This document shows, one piece after another, positions 15,980-23,385 of a stretch of DNA of 32,215 nt (position 1 is the first letter of the stretch; every line of letters begins with the position of its first letter). Below the pieces are notes generated by a model. It worked only from the letters and a program-made list of their open reading frames with translations. It did no database searches and was not told the DNA's origin. The position numbers and the translations under genes were made by a program. The stretch lies in NCBI GenBank assembly GCA_010031785.1, contig RGZA01000009.1:1-32215 (forward strand), given 5' to 3'. Source of the DNA: Alphaproteobacteria bacterium (lineage in GTDB: Bacteria > Pseudomonadota > Alphaproteobacteria > UBA9219 > RGZA01).

Positions 15980-16086
15980 GCACCAAGAACTTAATGTTTT
16001 CAATGATTTTTATAATTTCGAAACTATGAAACCTCGCAACTACGAAACTTTTTCGGCCCTTCGGCTCTCCGGCCCTTCGTCCCCCC
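15953..16086. repeat. CGAAGGGGCG-type palindromic repeat between trmD and rplS
   Basis: The left part carries GGGGCCGAAGGGACGAAGGG and the right part the imperfect reverse complement (GGCCCTTCGGCTCTCCGGCC, then CTTCGTCCCC). Between them is AT-rich sequence with repeated CGAAACT/CGAAAC words (16018-16049). The same words make up the element between leuC and leuD. It supplies the last codons of the trmD remnant. Confidence 0.7.
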
Positions 16087-16141
16087 TTGCATTCCACCCC
16101 TCAACTGTGCTTATTACGGCACTTAATTCAGGAGCACTATA

Positions 16142-16546
16142 ATGAACTTGTTACAAAAAGTTGAAGCTGCGCAAATTCAAAAATTGACCAGCGCAAACGC
16201 AAATGCCATTCCCGATTTTGCACCGGGCGATACTGTGCGCGTAAATGTGCGCGTTATTGAAGGTACCCGTGAACGTATCCAGGCCTATGAAGGTCTGGTT
16301 GTTGCACGCAAGAATGCTGGCCTCAATTCATCCTTCACTGTTCGCAAGATCAGCCTTGGTGAAGGCGTTGAACGTGTGTTCCCGCTTTACAGCCCACGTC
16401 TTGAATCAATCAAGCTGGTTCGTCGTGGTGAAGTTCGCCGCGCGAAGCTTTATTATCTTCGTGACCGTCGCGGTAAATCTGCACGTATTGCAGAACGTAC
16501 CACGGGCTTTGGCATGAATGACGGCGCTGCAGAAGGTCAAGAGTAA
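16142..16546 (+). CDS. rplS: 50S ribosomal protein L19
   Basis: A 134-aa protein of the 50S subunit located at the 30S-50S interface. The signature is complete: [55 protein letters not shown], then [20 protein letters not shown]. Length is normal, with a short Gly/Ala tail. GGAGCAC precedes the ATG at a suitable distance. It follows the damaged trmD and a repeat, which may mean it is no longer co-transcribed with rimM. A strong terminator ends the unit. Confidence 0.97.
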   Translation: MNLLQKVEAAQIQKLTSANANAIPDFAPGDTVRVNVRVIEGTRERIQAYEGLVVARKNAGLNSSFTVRKISLGEGVERVFPLYSPRLESIKLVRRGEVRRAKLYYLRDRRGKSARIAERTTGFGMNDGAAEGQE

Positions 16547-16568
16547 GAATTGATCTTCCACACTATTC

Positions 16569-16599
16569 AAAAAGGCCGCTAGAAATTAGCGGCCTTTTT
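16569..16599 (+). terminator. Intrinsic terminator after rplS
   Basis: The arms AAAAAGGCCGCTA (16569-16581) and TAGCGGCCTTTTT (16587-16599) form a 13-bp stem with a 5-nt loop ending in five T. It closes the ribosomal unit. The symmetrical A/T flanks would also work in the other direction. Confidence 0.9.
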
Positions 16600-16659
16600 A
16601 TTTGAATCAGAAAAAATCTCTCCGCGTCATTGTAAGGGGCTTAAAGCTTTCGCTACCCT

Positions 16660-16687
16660 TTGAAACATACAGCAAGCGCGCTATATT
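16660..16687 (+). promoter_or_regulatory. Candidate sigma-70-type promoter for leuC
   Basis: TTGAAA (16660-16665) and TATATT (16682-16687) are separated by 16 nt. The resulting leader of about 105 nt contains a 7-bp hairpin, GCGCAAT (16716-16722) with ATTGCGC (16731-16737). I see no Leu-codon leader peptide, so attenuation is not supported. Confidence 0.5.
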
Positions 16688-16799
16688 AAGATAACCCAAT
16701 AACCACAGTGGCTGAGCGCAATCCATTTGCATTGCGCAGGTGTTTATGGGAAAAAAATTCTTTATAAGAAAAAGCTGGCCGTTTTTAATTAGGAAGATC

Positions 16800-18215
16800 A
16801 TGAAAAGCGCTAAAACATTATACGATAAAATCTGGGATCATCACATTGTAAAAACCCTGCCCGATGGCACGGCAATTTTATATATCGACCGTCACCTTGT
16901 GCATGAAGTTACCAGCCCGCAGGCGTTTGAAGGCTTGCGCATGTCGGATCGTAAAGTGCGCCAGCCGCAAGCAACCCTCGCCGTTGCCGATCATAACGTG
17001 CCAACTTCGTCCGATCGCTTGCAAGGCATCAAGGAAGAAGAATCGCGCATTCAGGTCGCAGCACTTGAAAGCAACGCCAAGGAATTTGGCGTTACCTATT
17101 TCGATATGGCTGATAAGCGCCAGGGCATCGTGCATATTGTTGGGCCAGAGCAAGGCCTAACCCAACCGGGCATGACCATTGTATGCGGCGATAGCCATAC
17201 GGCAACCCACGGTGCCTTTGGCGCATTGGCCTTTGGTATCGGTACATCCGAAGTTGAACATGTGCTTGCAACGCAAACGCTGCTCGCCAAACCATCCAAG
17301 AATATGAAGATCGAAGTAACGGGCACGCCCGGTTTCAGCGTCACGCCAAAAGATATTATTTTGGCGATCATCGGCGTTACCGGCACTGCTGGTGGTACCG
17401 GCTATGTCATGGAATATGTCGGCGATGTGTTCAAGAATATGAGCATGGAAGGCCGTATGACCGTATGCAACATGAGCATCGAAGCAGGCGCGCGCGCTGG
17501 CCTGATTGCACCTGATGAAAAAACGTTCGAATACCTCAAAGGTCGCCCCATGGCACCAACCGGTGAAGCATGGGATAAAGCGGTTGCATACTGGAAGACA
17601 CTGCCAAGCGATGCAGGTGCACATTATGATAAGGTCTATACGCTTGATGCATCCACAATCGTACCGCAAGTTACCTGGGGCACCAGCCCGCAGGATGTGT
17701 TGCCGATCACCGGCATCGTGCCAAACCCTGCTGATATCAAGGATGATAATCACCGCAGTTCGGTTGAACGCGCGCTGGCCTATATGGGCCTAACGCCGGG
17801 CACCAAGCTGACCGATGTTGCAATTGATAAGGTGTTCATTGGCTCTTGTACCAATGGCCGCATCGAAGATCTGCGCGCAGCAAGTGCAGTGCTTAAGGGT
17901 CGCAAGGTTGCATCCAATGTGTATGCCATGGTGGTGCCGGGTTCCGGCCTTGTGAAGGAACAGGCTGAAGCCGAAGGCCTAGATAAGATTTTCCGCGAAG
18001 CAGGCTTTGACTGGCGCGAGCCAGGCTGCTCCATGTGCCTTGCCATGAATGATGACAAGCTCAAGCCGGGCGAGCGCTGCGCATCCACCAGCAATCGCAA
18101 CTTCGAAGGCCGTCAGGGCAGGGGTGGTCGCACACATCTTGTCAGTCCAGAAATGGCCGTGGCTGCTGCGATTACCGGGCGGTTGGCGGATGTAAGAGAG
18201 TTATTAGGGACATAG
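16800..18215 (+). CDS. leuC: 3-isopropylmalate dehydratase large subunit LeuC
   Basis: A 471-aa aconitase-family [4Fe-4S] enzyme subunit that with LeuD isomerises 2-isopropylmalate to 3-isopropylmalate in leucine synthesis. The N-terminus [10 protein letters not shown] and [19 protein letters not shown] is typical, and the iron-sulfur ligands are visible as GSCTNGR and [25 protein letters not shown] is also present. The ATG at 16800 has AGGAAG 4 nt upstream and matches the family start; an earlier in-frame ATG at 16740 would add a basic, unconserved leader. It lies in the ffh-leuB series usual for Alphaproteobacteria, with a palindromic repeat starting on its stop codon. Confidence 0.97.
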   Translation: MKSAKTLYDKIWDHHIVKTLPDGTAILYIDRHLVHEVTSPQAFEGLRMSDRKVRQPQATLAVADHNVPTSSDRLQGIKEEESRIQVAALESNAKEFGVTYFDMADKRQGIVHIVGPEQGLTQPGMTIVCGDSHTATHGAFGALAFGIGTSEVEHVLATQTLLAKPSKNMKIEVTGTPGFSVTPKDIILAIIGVTGTAGGTGYVMEYVGDVFKNMSMEGRMTVCNMSIEAGARAGLIAPDEKTFEYLKGRPMAPTGEAWDKAVAYWKTLPSDAGAHYDKVYTLDASTIVPQVTWGTSPQDVLPITGIVPNPADIKDDNHRSSVERALAYMGLTPGTKLTDVAIDKVFIGSCTNGRIEDLRAASAVLKGRKVASNVYAMVVPGSGLVKEQAEAEGLDKIFREAGFDWREPGCSMCLAMNDDKLKPGERCASTSNRNFEGRQGRGGRTHLVSPEMAVAAAITGRLADVRELLGT

Positions 18216-18287
18216 GGCCCAAGAGACGAAGGGGCGAAGGAATGCTATTTTACCCTTCGGCTCTTCGCCCCTACGACTCTTCGCCCC
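18215..18287. repeat. CGAAGGGGCG-type palindromic repeat between leuC and leuD
   Basis: It starts on the last base of the leuC TAG. GACGAAGGGGCGAAGG on the left faces CCTTCGGCTCTTCGCCCC and CGACTCTTCGCCCC on the right, giving a long imperfect hairpin. It shares words with the element at 15953-16086. No T run follows, so leuD may still be read from the leuC promoter. Confidence 0.8.
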
Positions 18288-18312
18288 ATTTTAAAAAAGT
18301 AAAAAAGGAAGC

Positions 18313-18909
18313 ATGATGAAAGCCTTTACCAAACTTACCGGAATTGCCGCGCCATTGCCGATCGTCAATATCGATACGGACATGATCATTCCAAAGCAGT
18401 TTCTAAAAACCATCAAACGTTCAGGTTTGGGAAAAAACCTGTTTGATGAAATGCGCTTCACGCCTGAAGGAAAAGAAATTCCTGAATTCGTGCTTAACCG
18501 TGAACCTTACCGCCATGCAACAGTCATCGTAGCAGGCGATAATTTTGGCTGCGGTTCATCGCGCGAACATGCGCCATGGGCCTTGCTTGATTTTGGCATT
18601 CGCTGCGTGATTGCGCCAAGCTTTGCCGATATTTTTCATAATAACTGTTTTCAAAACGGCATTTTGCCCGTCACCTTACCACCCGAACAGGTTGATCAAT
18701 TGATGGAAGATGCCAAGGCAGGTCGTGAAATCACCATTGATTTGCAGGCGCAAACGGTGAAAGCCGGTAACAAGGAATTCAGCTTTAATATCGATGCATT
18801 CCGTAAAGATTGCATGCTCAAAGGCCTTGATGCGGTGGGCATTACCATGCAACACCAGGATGCAATCAGCACGTTTGAAGAAAAACGCAAAGCCAGCCGC
18901 GGCTGGTAA
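18313..18909 (+). CDS. leuD: 3-isopropylmalate dehydratase small subunit LeuD
   Basis: A 198-aa partner of LeuC. Family motifs are the N-terminal [18 protein letters not shown], then [17 protein letters not shown], the swivelling-domain signature that binds substrate, and [17 protein letters not shown]. Length is normal. Two adjacent ATGs (18313 and 18316) follow AAAGGAAG; I take the first, and the difference is one residue. It is separated from leuC by a palindromic repeat and from leuB by a GIY-YIG gene within inverted repeats, so the usual compact leuCDB arrangement has been loosened by insertions. Confidence 0.96.
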   Translation: MMKAFTKLTGIAAPLPIVNIDTDMIIPKQFLKTIKRSGLGKNLFDEMRFTPEGKEIPEFVLNREPYRHATVIVAGDNFGCGSSREHAPWALLDFGIRCVIAPSFADIFHNNCFQNGILPVTLPPEQVDQLMEDAKAGREITIDLQAQTVKAGNKEFSFNIDAFRKDCMLKGLDAVGITMQHQDAISTFEEKRKASRGW

Positions 18910-18917
18910 ATTATTCC

Positions 18918-19316
18918 TCACGTACATTCCCGCGTAAGCGGGAATCCATCTTCTTATATGATGATAGGAAATGTCGGATAGGGTTTTTGTTTACATCATA
19001 ACGAATAAAGCGAATGGCACTCTTTATATCGGTCAGACAAATGATCTTGCTCGCAGAATGATGGAACATAAAAATGGATTATTTCAAGGATTTTCAAAAC
19101 GGTATGGCTTAAAAAAGCTTGTATATTATGAAATCTATGATAATCCAATGGAAGGTTTTGCGCGTGAGCGAGCAATGAAAAAATGGAACCGCAGTTGGAA
19201 AATACAGGCGATTATTTCAATGAACATGGTCTGGCGCGATTTAACCGATGATTTGAATAAATAATAATCTTTACCACGGTAAAGATGGATTCCCGCTTAC
19301 GCGGGAATGTACGTGA
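18918..19316. mobile_element. 399-bp unit: GIY-YIG gene between 35-bp perfect inverted repeats
   Basis: Bases 18918-18952 are the exact reverse complement of 19282-19316. Each arm contains its own hairpin, ATTCCCGC/GCGGGAAT around GTAA. The only gene inside is a small GIY-YIG nuclease. No target-site duplication is evident. The unit sits between leuD and leuB, a junction normally without a gene. That it moves or spreads as a unit is inference from the structure. Confidence 0.75.
18971..19264 (+). CDS. GIY-YIG domain endonuclease (COG2827-like)
   Basis: A 97-aa single-domain GIY-YIG protein. The GIY is VYIITN and the YIG is LYIGQTNDLARRMMEHKNG, with the conserved Arg and the His/Lys of the nuclease helix. 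SKRYGLKKLVYYE, the acidic ERAMKKW helix, and WRDL near the C-terminus follow the COG2827/URI-type pattern, and length is normal for that group. ATAGGA precedes the ATG. Relatives are related to homing-type and repair nucleases; target and role here are unknown. It is enclosed by the 35-bp inverted repeats. Confidence 0.92.
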   Translation: MSDRVFVYIITNKANGTLYIGQTNDLARRMMEHKNGLFQGFSKRYGLKKLVYYEIYDNPMEGFARERAMKKWNRSWKIQAIISMNMVWRDLTDDLNK

Positions 19317-19348
19317 TGGTTTGTTTTCTTATTTAAATGGGTACCTCA

Positions 19349-20452
19349 ATGTCAAAAGCACACAACATCCTTATTCTTCCCGGCGATGGCATTGGCCCCG
19401 AAGTGATGGAGCCGATTAAAAAGCTCATCACCTATTTCAACAGCAAGGGCGCAACGTTTGAAACAAGCGAAGATGTTGTGGGCGGTGCTGGTTACGATAA
19501 ATACGGAACCTCACTTGATGACTCCACGCTCGCAAAAGCAAAAGCAGCAGATGTTGTGATGCTTGGCGCCGTTGGTGGCCCAAAATGGGATAAGGTCGAT
19601 TACGCAAAGCGCCCTGAAGCCGCCTTGCTCAAACTACGCAAAGAACTCGACCTGTTTGCTAACTTGCGCCCCGCCATCGTGTTTGATGCGCTGATTGATG
19701 CAAGCTCACTCAAGCCCGAATATGTGCGCGGCCTTGATATCATGATCGTGCGCGAACTATGCGGCGGTGTTTATTTTGGTGAACCACGCGGTATTTTTGA
19801 TCTGGGCAATGGCCAACGCAAAGGGGTGAATACCCAAGTTTACACCACATCTGAAATCCACCGTGTTGCACGCGTGGCGTTTGAATTGGCGCGTAAACGC
19901 GGTAACAAGGTCTGCTCCTGTGAAAAGGGCAATGTGATGGAATCTGGCCGCCTATGGCGCGAAGAAGTCACCGCATTGCATGCCGCAGAATATAAAGATG
20001 TTGAACTAAGCCACATGTATGCCGACGCCGCCGCGATGGTGTTGCTGCGCAATCCAAAATCCTTCGATGTGATTGTAACCGATAATCTGTTCGGTGATAT
20101 TCTATCCGATGAAGCATCGATGCTGACCGGTTCGCTTGGCATGTTACCATCCGCCAGCCTTGGCGCGCCGGATGCAAACGGCAAACAAAGCGCAATGTAT
20201 GAACCGATCCATGGCAGCGCGCCCGATATTGCAGGGCAGGATAAAGCCAATCCGCTCGCAACAATCCTGAGCTTTGCAATGGCGCTCAAATATTCCTTCA
20301 ATATGCCAAAGGAATGCGCAGCATTGGAACGCGCAGTATCATCGGTTCTGGAAGCAAACATCCGCACCGGCGATATCGCAGCAGCAGGCGTAAAGCCTGT
20401 GGGTACCCAAGCGATGGGCGATGCGGTGCTCAAGGCGCTGATTGCAGGATAA
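19349..20452 (+). CDS. leuB: 3-isopropylmalate dehydrogenase LeuB
   Basis: A 367-aa NAD-dependent decarboxylating dehydrogenase, third enzyme of leucine synthesis. The N-terminus [14 protein letters not shown], the substrate-binding segment LFANLRPA with [14 protein letters not shown], the nucleotide and metal-binding [13 protein letters not shown], and the [14 protein letters not shown] loop are all present. The usual RELTGG is RELCGG, a minor variant. I prefer the ATG at 19349 because it gives the family's usual short N-terminus and follows a GGG; an in-frame ATG at 19337 would add four residues. Insertion of the GIY-YIG unit upstream has removed tight coupling to leuD. Confidence 0.95.
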   Translation: MSKAHNILILPGDGIGPEVMEPIKKLITYFNSKGATFETSEDVVGGAGYDKYGTSLDDSTLAKAKAADVVMLGAVGGPKWDKVDYAKRPEAALLKLRKELDLFANLRPAIVFDALIDASSLKPEYVRGLDIMIVRELCGGVYFGEPRGIFDLGNGQRKGVNTQVYTTSEIHRVARVAFELARKRGNKVCSCEKGNVMESGRLWREEVTALHAAEYKDVELSHMYADAAAMVLLRNPKSFDVIVTDNLFGDILSDEASMLTGSLGMLPSASLGAPDANGKQSAMYEPIHGSAPDIAGQDKANPLATILSFAMALKYSFNMPKECAALERAVSSVLEANIRTGDIAAAGVKPVGTQAMGDAVLKALIAG

Positions 20453-20488
20453 ACATAATAGAGTTCTGCACAGAGCCTACCAAAGCCG

Positions 20489-20662
20489 CGTCATTGCGAT
20501 GAGCCGTTTATGGCGACGAAGCAATCCATCTTATTTTATTCCATGACATCCACTATGGATCGCCTCCTCCGTTGCCCAAGAGAGCTATGGAGGACTTGTT
20601 CCATGACCCTTGCGTAGCTTTAGCGAAGCAGGGACGCACCCTAAAGGGTGCTCGCGATGACG
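20489..20662. repeat. CGTCATTGCGA / GAAGCAATCC-type palindromic repeat
   Basis: It begins CGTCATTGCGATGAGC, contains GCGACGAAGCAATCCAT and later ATGGATCGCCTCC, and ends GCTCGCGATGACG, the near complement of its start. This word set is a widespread bacterial intergenic palindrome; the copy is diverged. The short reading frame crossing it (20572-20769) is not a plausible gene. Confidence 0.75.
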
Positions 20663-20685
20663 CCTCCATAATATTTTTATTATGG

Positions 20686-20797
20686 TTAAAAACCATTCAC
20701 TATGAATCCTGTTGTTTTAATTACAAAACGATATTTGTGTTTCAAAATCCGTTCCGGCTAGTTTCATAAAATTTTAAATAAATGAAAGTAATGTAAT
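20686..20797 (+). promoter_or_regulatory. Conserved upstream block, copy 1
   Basis: It aligns without gaps to 21407-21518 at an offset of 721 bases. Conserved parts are TTAAAA.CCATT..C.ATGAATC (20686-20708, with the GANTC site GAATC at 20704-20708), GTTTTAATTACAAAACGAT (20714-20732, containing GTTTT/AAAAC as an inverted repeat) and TTTCATAAAATTTTAAA with AAATGAAAGTAATGTAAT (20762-20797). The 29 nt between the second and third parts are not conserved. The block ends 33 nt before the start codon at 20831. Confidence 0.8.
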
Positions 20798-20830
20798 TCT
20801 ATATTTATAGAACTTTTTGGATGGCACATT

Positions 20831-21355
20831 ATGGTAGCTAGGTACCAACCTTATTCTCCCGAAACTGCCGAGGGAACGGCGTTTTTCAAATGTGTACGCG
20901 CGCCCTTTTTAGCAGAATTAGTGGATAGCAATGGGCAAACCACCGATACCATGAGGGAATTTGCCGCGCGCATGGAAAAAGAAGTTGGAAGCGAAGGACC
21001 TGACGCACAAAGAGCCTGGGCTGAGTCAGTGATTAACCGCTGCATCGCGCGTAAACATACTCTGGCTTACGAACTAAGTAATCATGAAAATTATGCCTAT
21101 TGGCCGAAGCACCAGTCACAACCAGGTTTGTCTGATAACCAAGGCTTCATGAACATTATTTTAACGGTAATAAAACAAGGCACCAATCTAAGTAACAATG
21201 CAACGGGGAACGCTTCTGGAAATGTCGGATTTGGCGGTGGCTACCAGACAAGTACACATGGTAGCGAACGTTTCGGTGTGGAGCTCGCGGATACAGGCTG
21301 GATGCAGAAAAAATATTCAGAAATGCAAAGGCAATATTTAGCAAGATTATCATAA
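20831..21355 (+). CDS. SleB-like cell-wall-hydrolase-related protein (paralogue A), tentative
   Basis: A 174-aa protein without signal peptide or membrane segment. Residues about 47-154 share a motif series with the gene at 22312: EVGS.G (51-56), a following helix ending near NR (69-70), a PxxSDN segment (98-103), GTN, the NATGNASGNVGFGGG block (123-137) and ERFGVE (146-151). The E..s.G...Q.A...V.NR pattern recalls SleB/CwlJ-type peptidoglycan hydrolases, where the Glu is important, but the Gly/Asn-rich block is not something I can assign. GGATGG may serve as ribosome-binding site. It lies behind the first copy of the shared regulatory block, in AT-rich surroundings that suggest acquisition. 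Confidence 0.6.
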   Translation: MVARYQPYSPETAEGTAFFKCVRAPFLAELVDSNGQTTDTMREFAARMEKEVGSEGPDAQRAWAESVINRCIARKHTLAYELSNHENYAYWPKHQSQPGLSDNQGFMNIILTVIKQGTNLSNNATGNASGNVGFGGGYQTSTHGSERFGVELADTGWMQKKYSEMQRQYLARLS

Positions 21356-21406
21356 CAGCTTAATTGATGACACGCCCTAAACATCCTCAGAAAATTTTTC
21401 TCAGAA

Positions 21407-21518
21407 TTAAAATCCATTTACCATGAATCATGCCGTTTTAATTACAAAACGATTCAGGCCCAGTCTCATCTTTACGAAGTATTTTCATAAAATTTTAAAC
21501 AAATGAAAGTAATGTAAT
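21407..21518 (+). promoter_or_regulatory. Conserved upstream block, copy 2
   Basis: This is the partner of 20686-20797 with the same internal spacing: GAATC at 21425-21429, GTTTTAATTACAAAACGAT at 21435-21453, a non-conserved 29-nt spacer, then TTTCATAAAATTTTAAA and AAATGAAAGTAATGTAAT to 21518. It ends 29 nt before the NlpC/P60-like gene, which is unrelated in sequence to the gene behind copy 1. Confidence 0.8.
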
Positions 21519-21547
21519 CATATCTAGGAAAGGATATTGAGGAAGCT

Positions 21548-22300
21548 ATGAGCAGGACTGTATTTCAACGTGTGAAAGATTTTGTAAGCGGCGCTAGCCC
21601 TCAAAATAATATAGCTAAGGGCTTGTCTGTCGCTGCAGGCAATTTTATAAACAGTTTCACGGCTAAATTTGACCACCTCAGATACGGTTTTGGCAGTAAG
21701 GGACTGAAGGGCTCGGTTGATTGCTCGGGATGGGTAAATCATGTAGTCACAGGAATGATTGCTAAGATATGTGGAGCTGGCAGTGCCATTGGCTCGGGCA
21801 TTAAACGCATCATGAATTGCAGTGCTGCAGAGCAGCTTCGAGGCTTGATAAAAGCGGGATGCGGTATTGCATCATCGTTGATCAAATCGGGTCAGGTAGC
21901 CGTTGGAACCGTAATTGGTGTGTGCCGTTCAAAGATACCTGCCTGGGCAAAGGGCCGTTGGGGTGGTATCTCCCATGTTGGGGTGGTAACCGAAGTGAAT
22001 GGCAAGAAATATATTTCGGAATCCAGTGGCGGTGGCGTTAAGCTTACAGAATATAATACATGGGTTCAAAAAAATGACAGCGGAAAATTATATGCGGCGA
22101 ACCCGTTGCTGCTTGTCAAGGACAATGGCCCCAATTACAGCGGCTATGATGGGCGCAAGAATAATATTGCACAAGTGCGCACGCCTTATCTTGCGCCTGC
22201 AGCTAAATCACACTACGCATCAACGCACACACACGTGACCGCATCTTTAGATAATGCATCCCCGCGCAGTAGATCAGGGAGCCCCTTTCGATATTCATAA
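21548..22300 (+). CDS. NlpC/P60-like (papain-fold) protein without signal peptide
   Basis: A 250-aa protein. VDCSGWVNHV places a candidate catalytic Cys at residue 59, GGISHVGVVTEV a His at 143, and KYISESSGGG a polar residue near 158, in the order and spacing of NlpC/P60 peptidoglycan endopeptidases or amidases. Between them (about 66-128) is a hydrophobic, Gly/Ile-rich insertion with three further Cys, which is unusual. The C-terminal 45 residues are His/Ser/Arg-rich and probably disordered. No Sec signal is present. GAGGAAG precedes the ATG, and the next gene begins 11 bases after the stop, so the two are probably co-transcribed from the second regulatory block. Confidence 0.65.
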   Translation: MSRTVFQRVKDFVSGASPQNNIAKGLSVAAGNFINSFTAKFDHLRYGFGSKGLKGSVDCSGWVNHVVTGMIAKICGAGSAIGSGIKRIMNCSAAEQLRGLIKAGCGIASSLIKSGQVAVGTVIGVCRSKIPAWAKGRWGGISHVGVVTEVNGKKYISESSGGGVKLTEYNTWVQKNDSGKLYAANPLLLVKDNGPNYSGYDGRKNNIAQVRTPYLAPAAKSHYASTHTHVTASLDNASPRSRSGSPFRYS

Positions 22301-22311
22301 GGTAAAAAGCT

Positions 22312-23337
22312 ATGTTTGTTGATCGATCACAATTTGCCAGTCAACTAAGAAGTCTCGATGTCAGGCTTGCCTTTGCCGGGCGCCTTCACACGGAAGTCGG
22401 CAGCCAGGGGCTGCAGGCGCAAATCGCATGGGTTGAAACGACATTTAATCGTGCGGCTGCGCGTAATCAAAGCTTGATGAAAACTTTGTCCGGGTCCTAT
22501 TTCCCGACCTCTCATCCGGGCCGCTCCGACAATCCGCATTATCATGCCGTCATTTATAAAGTATTTAATGAAGGAACCAATATCACCAATGGCGCCACGG
22601 GCAATGCATCCGGAACAGTCGGATTTGGCGGCGGCCCGCAAATGTATGCCGCGAATGGTGAGCGCTTTGGCGTTGAAGGCGTCGATAAACCCTGGTGGAA
22701 GCGCATATTCCCAACTCTTATGAATACCGCTAGACGCGTAGTTGGTTTTGTTGGCACGATGGTAAAAGATGGGCTGAATTTTATGGCAGGTGGCGATAGC
22801 ACGGGTAATACGTACAGGCCGCAACCCCAACAAGTCTATGGTAATGGCTATCAGGGCGGTTATTATCACCAGCCACAATCACAGCAATATTATGGGAATA
22901 GCTATGGTAGTGCCAATGGCCCGGATAATTATTATCGCTATCCAAGCGAGCAGCCTACCCAAACCTATTCATCGCTCTATCAAACCCACAACCAGCCTTC
23001 TTATTACAATTCGGCGCAGCGTCCGTATTATAATGGGTCATCTGGTGTGGCTACCCAAAATAACGCATTCAGGACATTCCAGCCACAGCCACAGCGCTAT
23101 TATGGGAACACCGATGGTGGGCATAGTTATTACCGCACTCAAAATGAGTGCGCAACGCCACCTGCTTCTTCAGGCGATAGCCGCCCTGCTACCGGATCAG
23201 CGCCGCATTCTTACTATCCGTTGACGCCGACCGCAGCGAAAATGTACAGCACGGGTGCCACGCACCATTATGGAAATAAAGAGAAGTCATTTCCTGCACC
23301 GCAAAAAGAAAAGCCAAACTATCACACATATCACTGA
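22312..23337 (+). CDS. SleB-like protein (paralogue B) with Tyr/Gln/Asn-rich prion-like tail
   Basis: A 341-aa protein in two parts. Residues about 20-125 are homologous to the protein at 20831: TEVGSQG (27-33), helix to FNR, PGRSDN (69-74), EGTN, the NATGNASG-VGFGGG equivalent (GATGNASGTVGFGGG, 94-108) and GERFGVE. A hydrophobic amphipathic stretch (about 128-160) follows. From about 168 on the protein is low-complexity, dominated by Tyr, Gln, Asn, Gly, Ser and Pro, with recurrent YYGN, QYYGN and RPYYN words. Such composition resembles prion-like or phase-separating segments or adhesive tails. There is no signal peptide. It follows the NlpC/P60-like gene by 11 bases. Confidence 0.6.
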   Translation: MFVDRSQFASQLRSLDVRLAFAGRLHTEVGSQGLQAQIAWVETTFNRAAARNQSLMKTLSGSYFPTSHPGRSDNPHYHAVIYKVFNEGTNITNGATGNASGTVGFGGGPQMYAANGERFGVEGVDKPWWKRIFPTLMNTARRVVGFVGTMVKDGLNFMAGGDSTGNTYRPQPQQVYGNGYQGGYYHQPQSQQYYGNSYGSANGPDNYYRYPSEQPTQTYSSLYQTHNQPSYYNSAQRPYYNGSSGVATQNNAFRTFQPQPQRYYGNTDGGHSYYRTQNECATPPASSGDSRPATGSAPHSYYPLTPTAAKMYSTGATHHYGNKEKSFPAPQKEKPNYHTYH

Positions 23338-23385
23338 CACCTAACCGCTTGTCAGTATCCGCATAATGCGGTTAAGATTTCCGGC

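Noticed and set aside
20572-20769. Small plus-strand frame of 65 codons
   Set aside because: It starts inside a known type of palindromic repeat and runs through the conserved regulatory block, with no ribosome-binding site.
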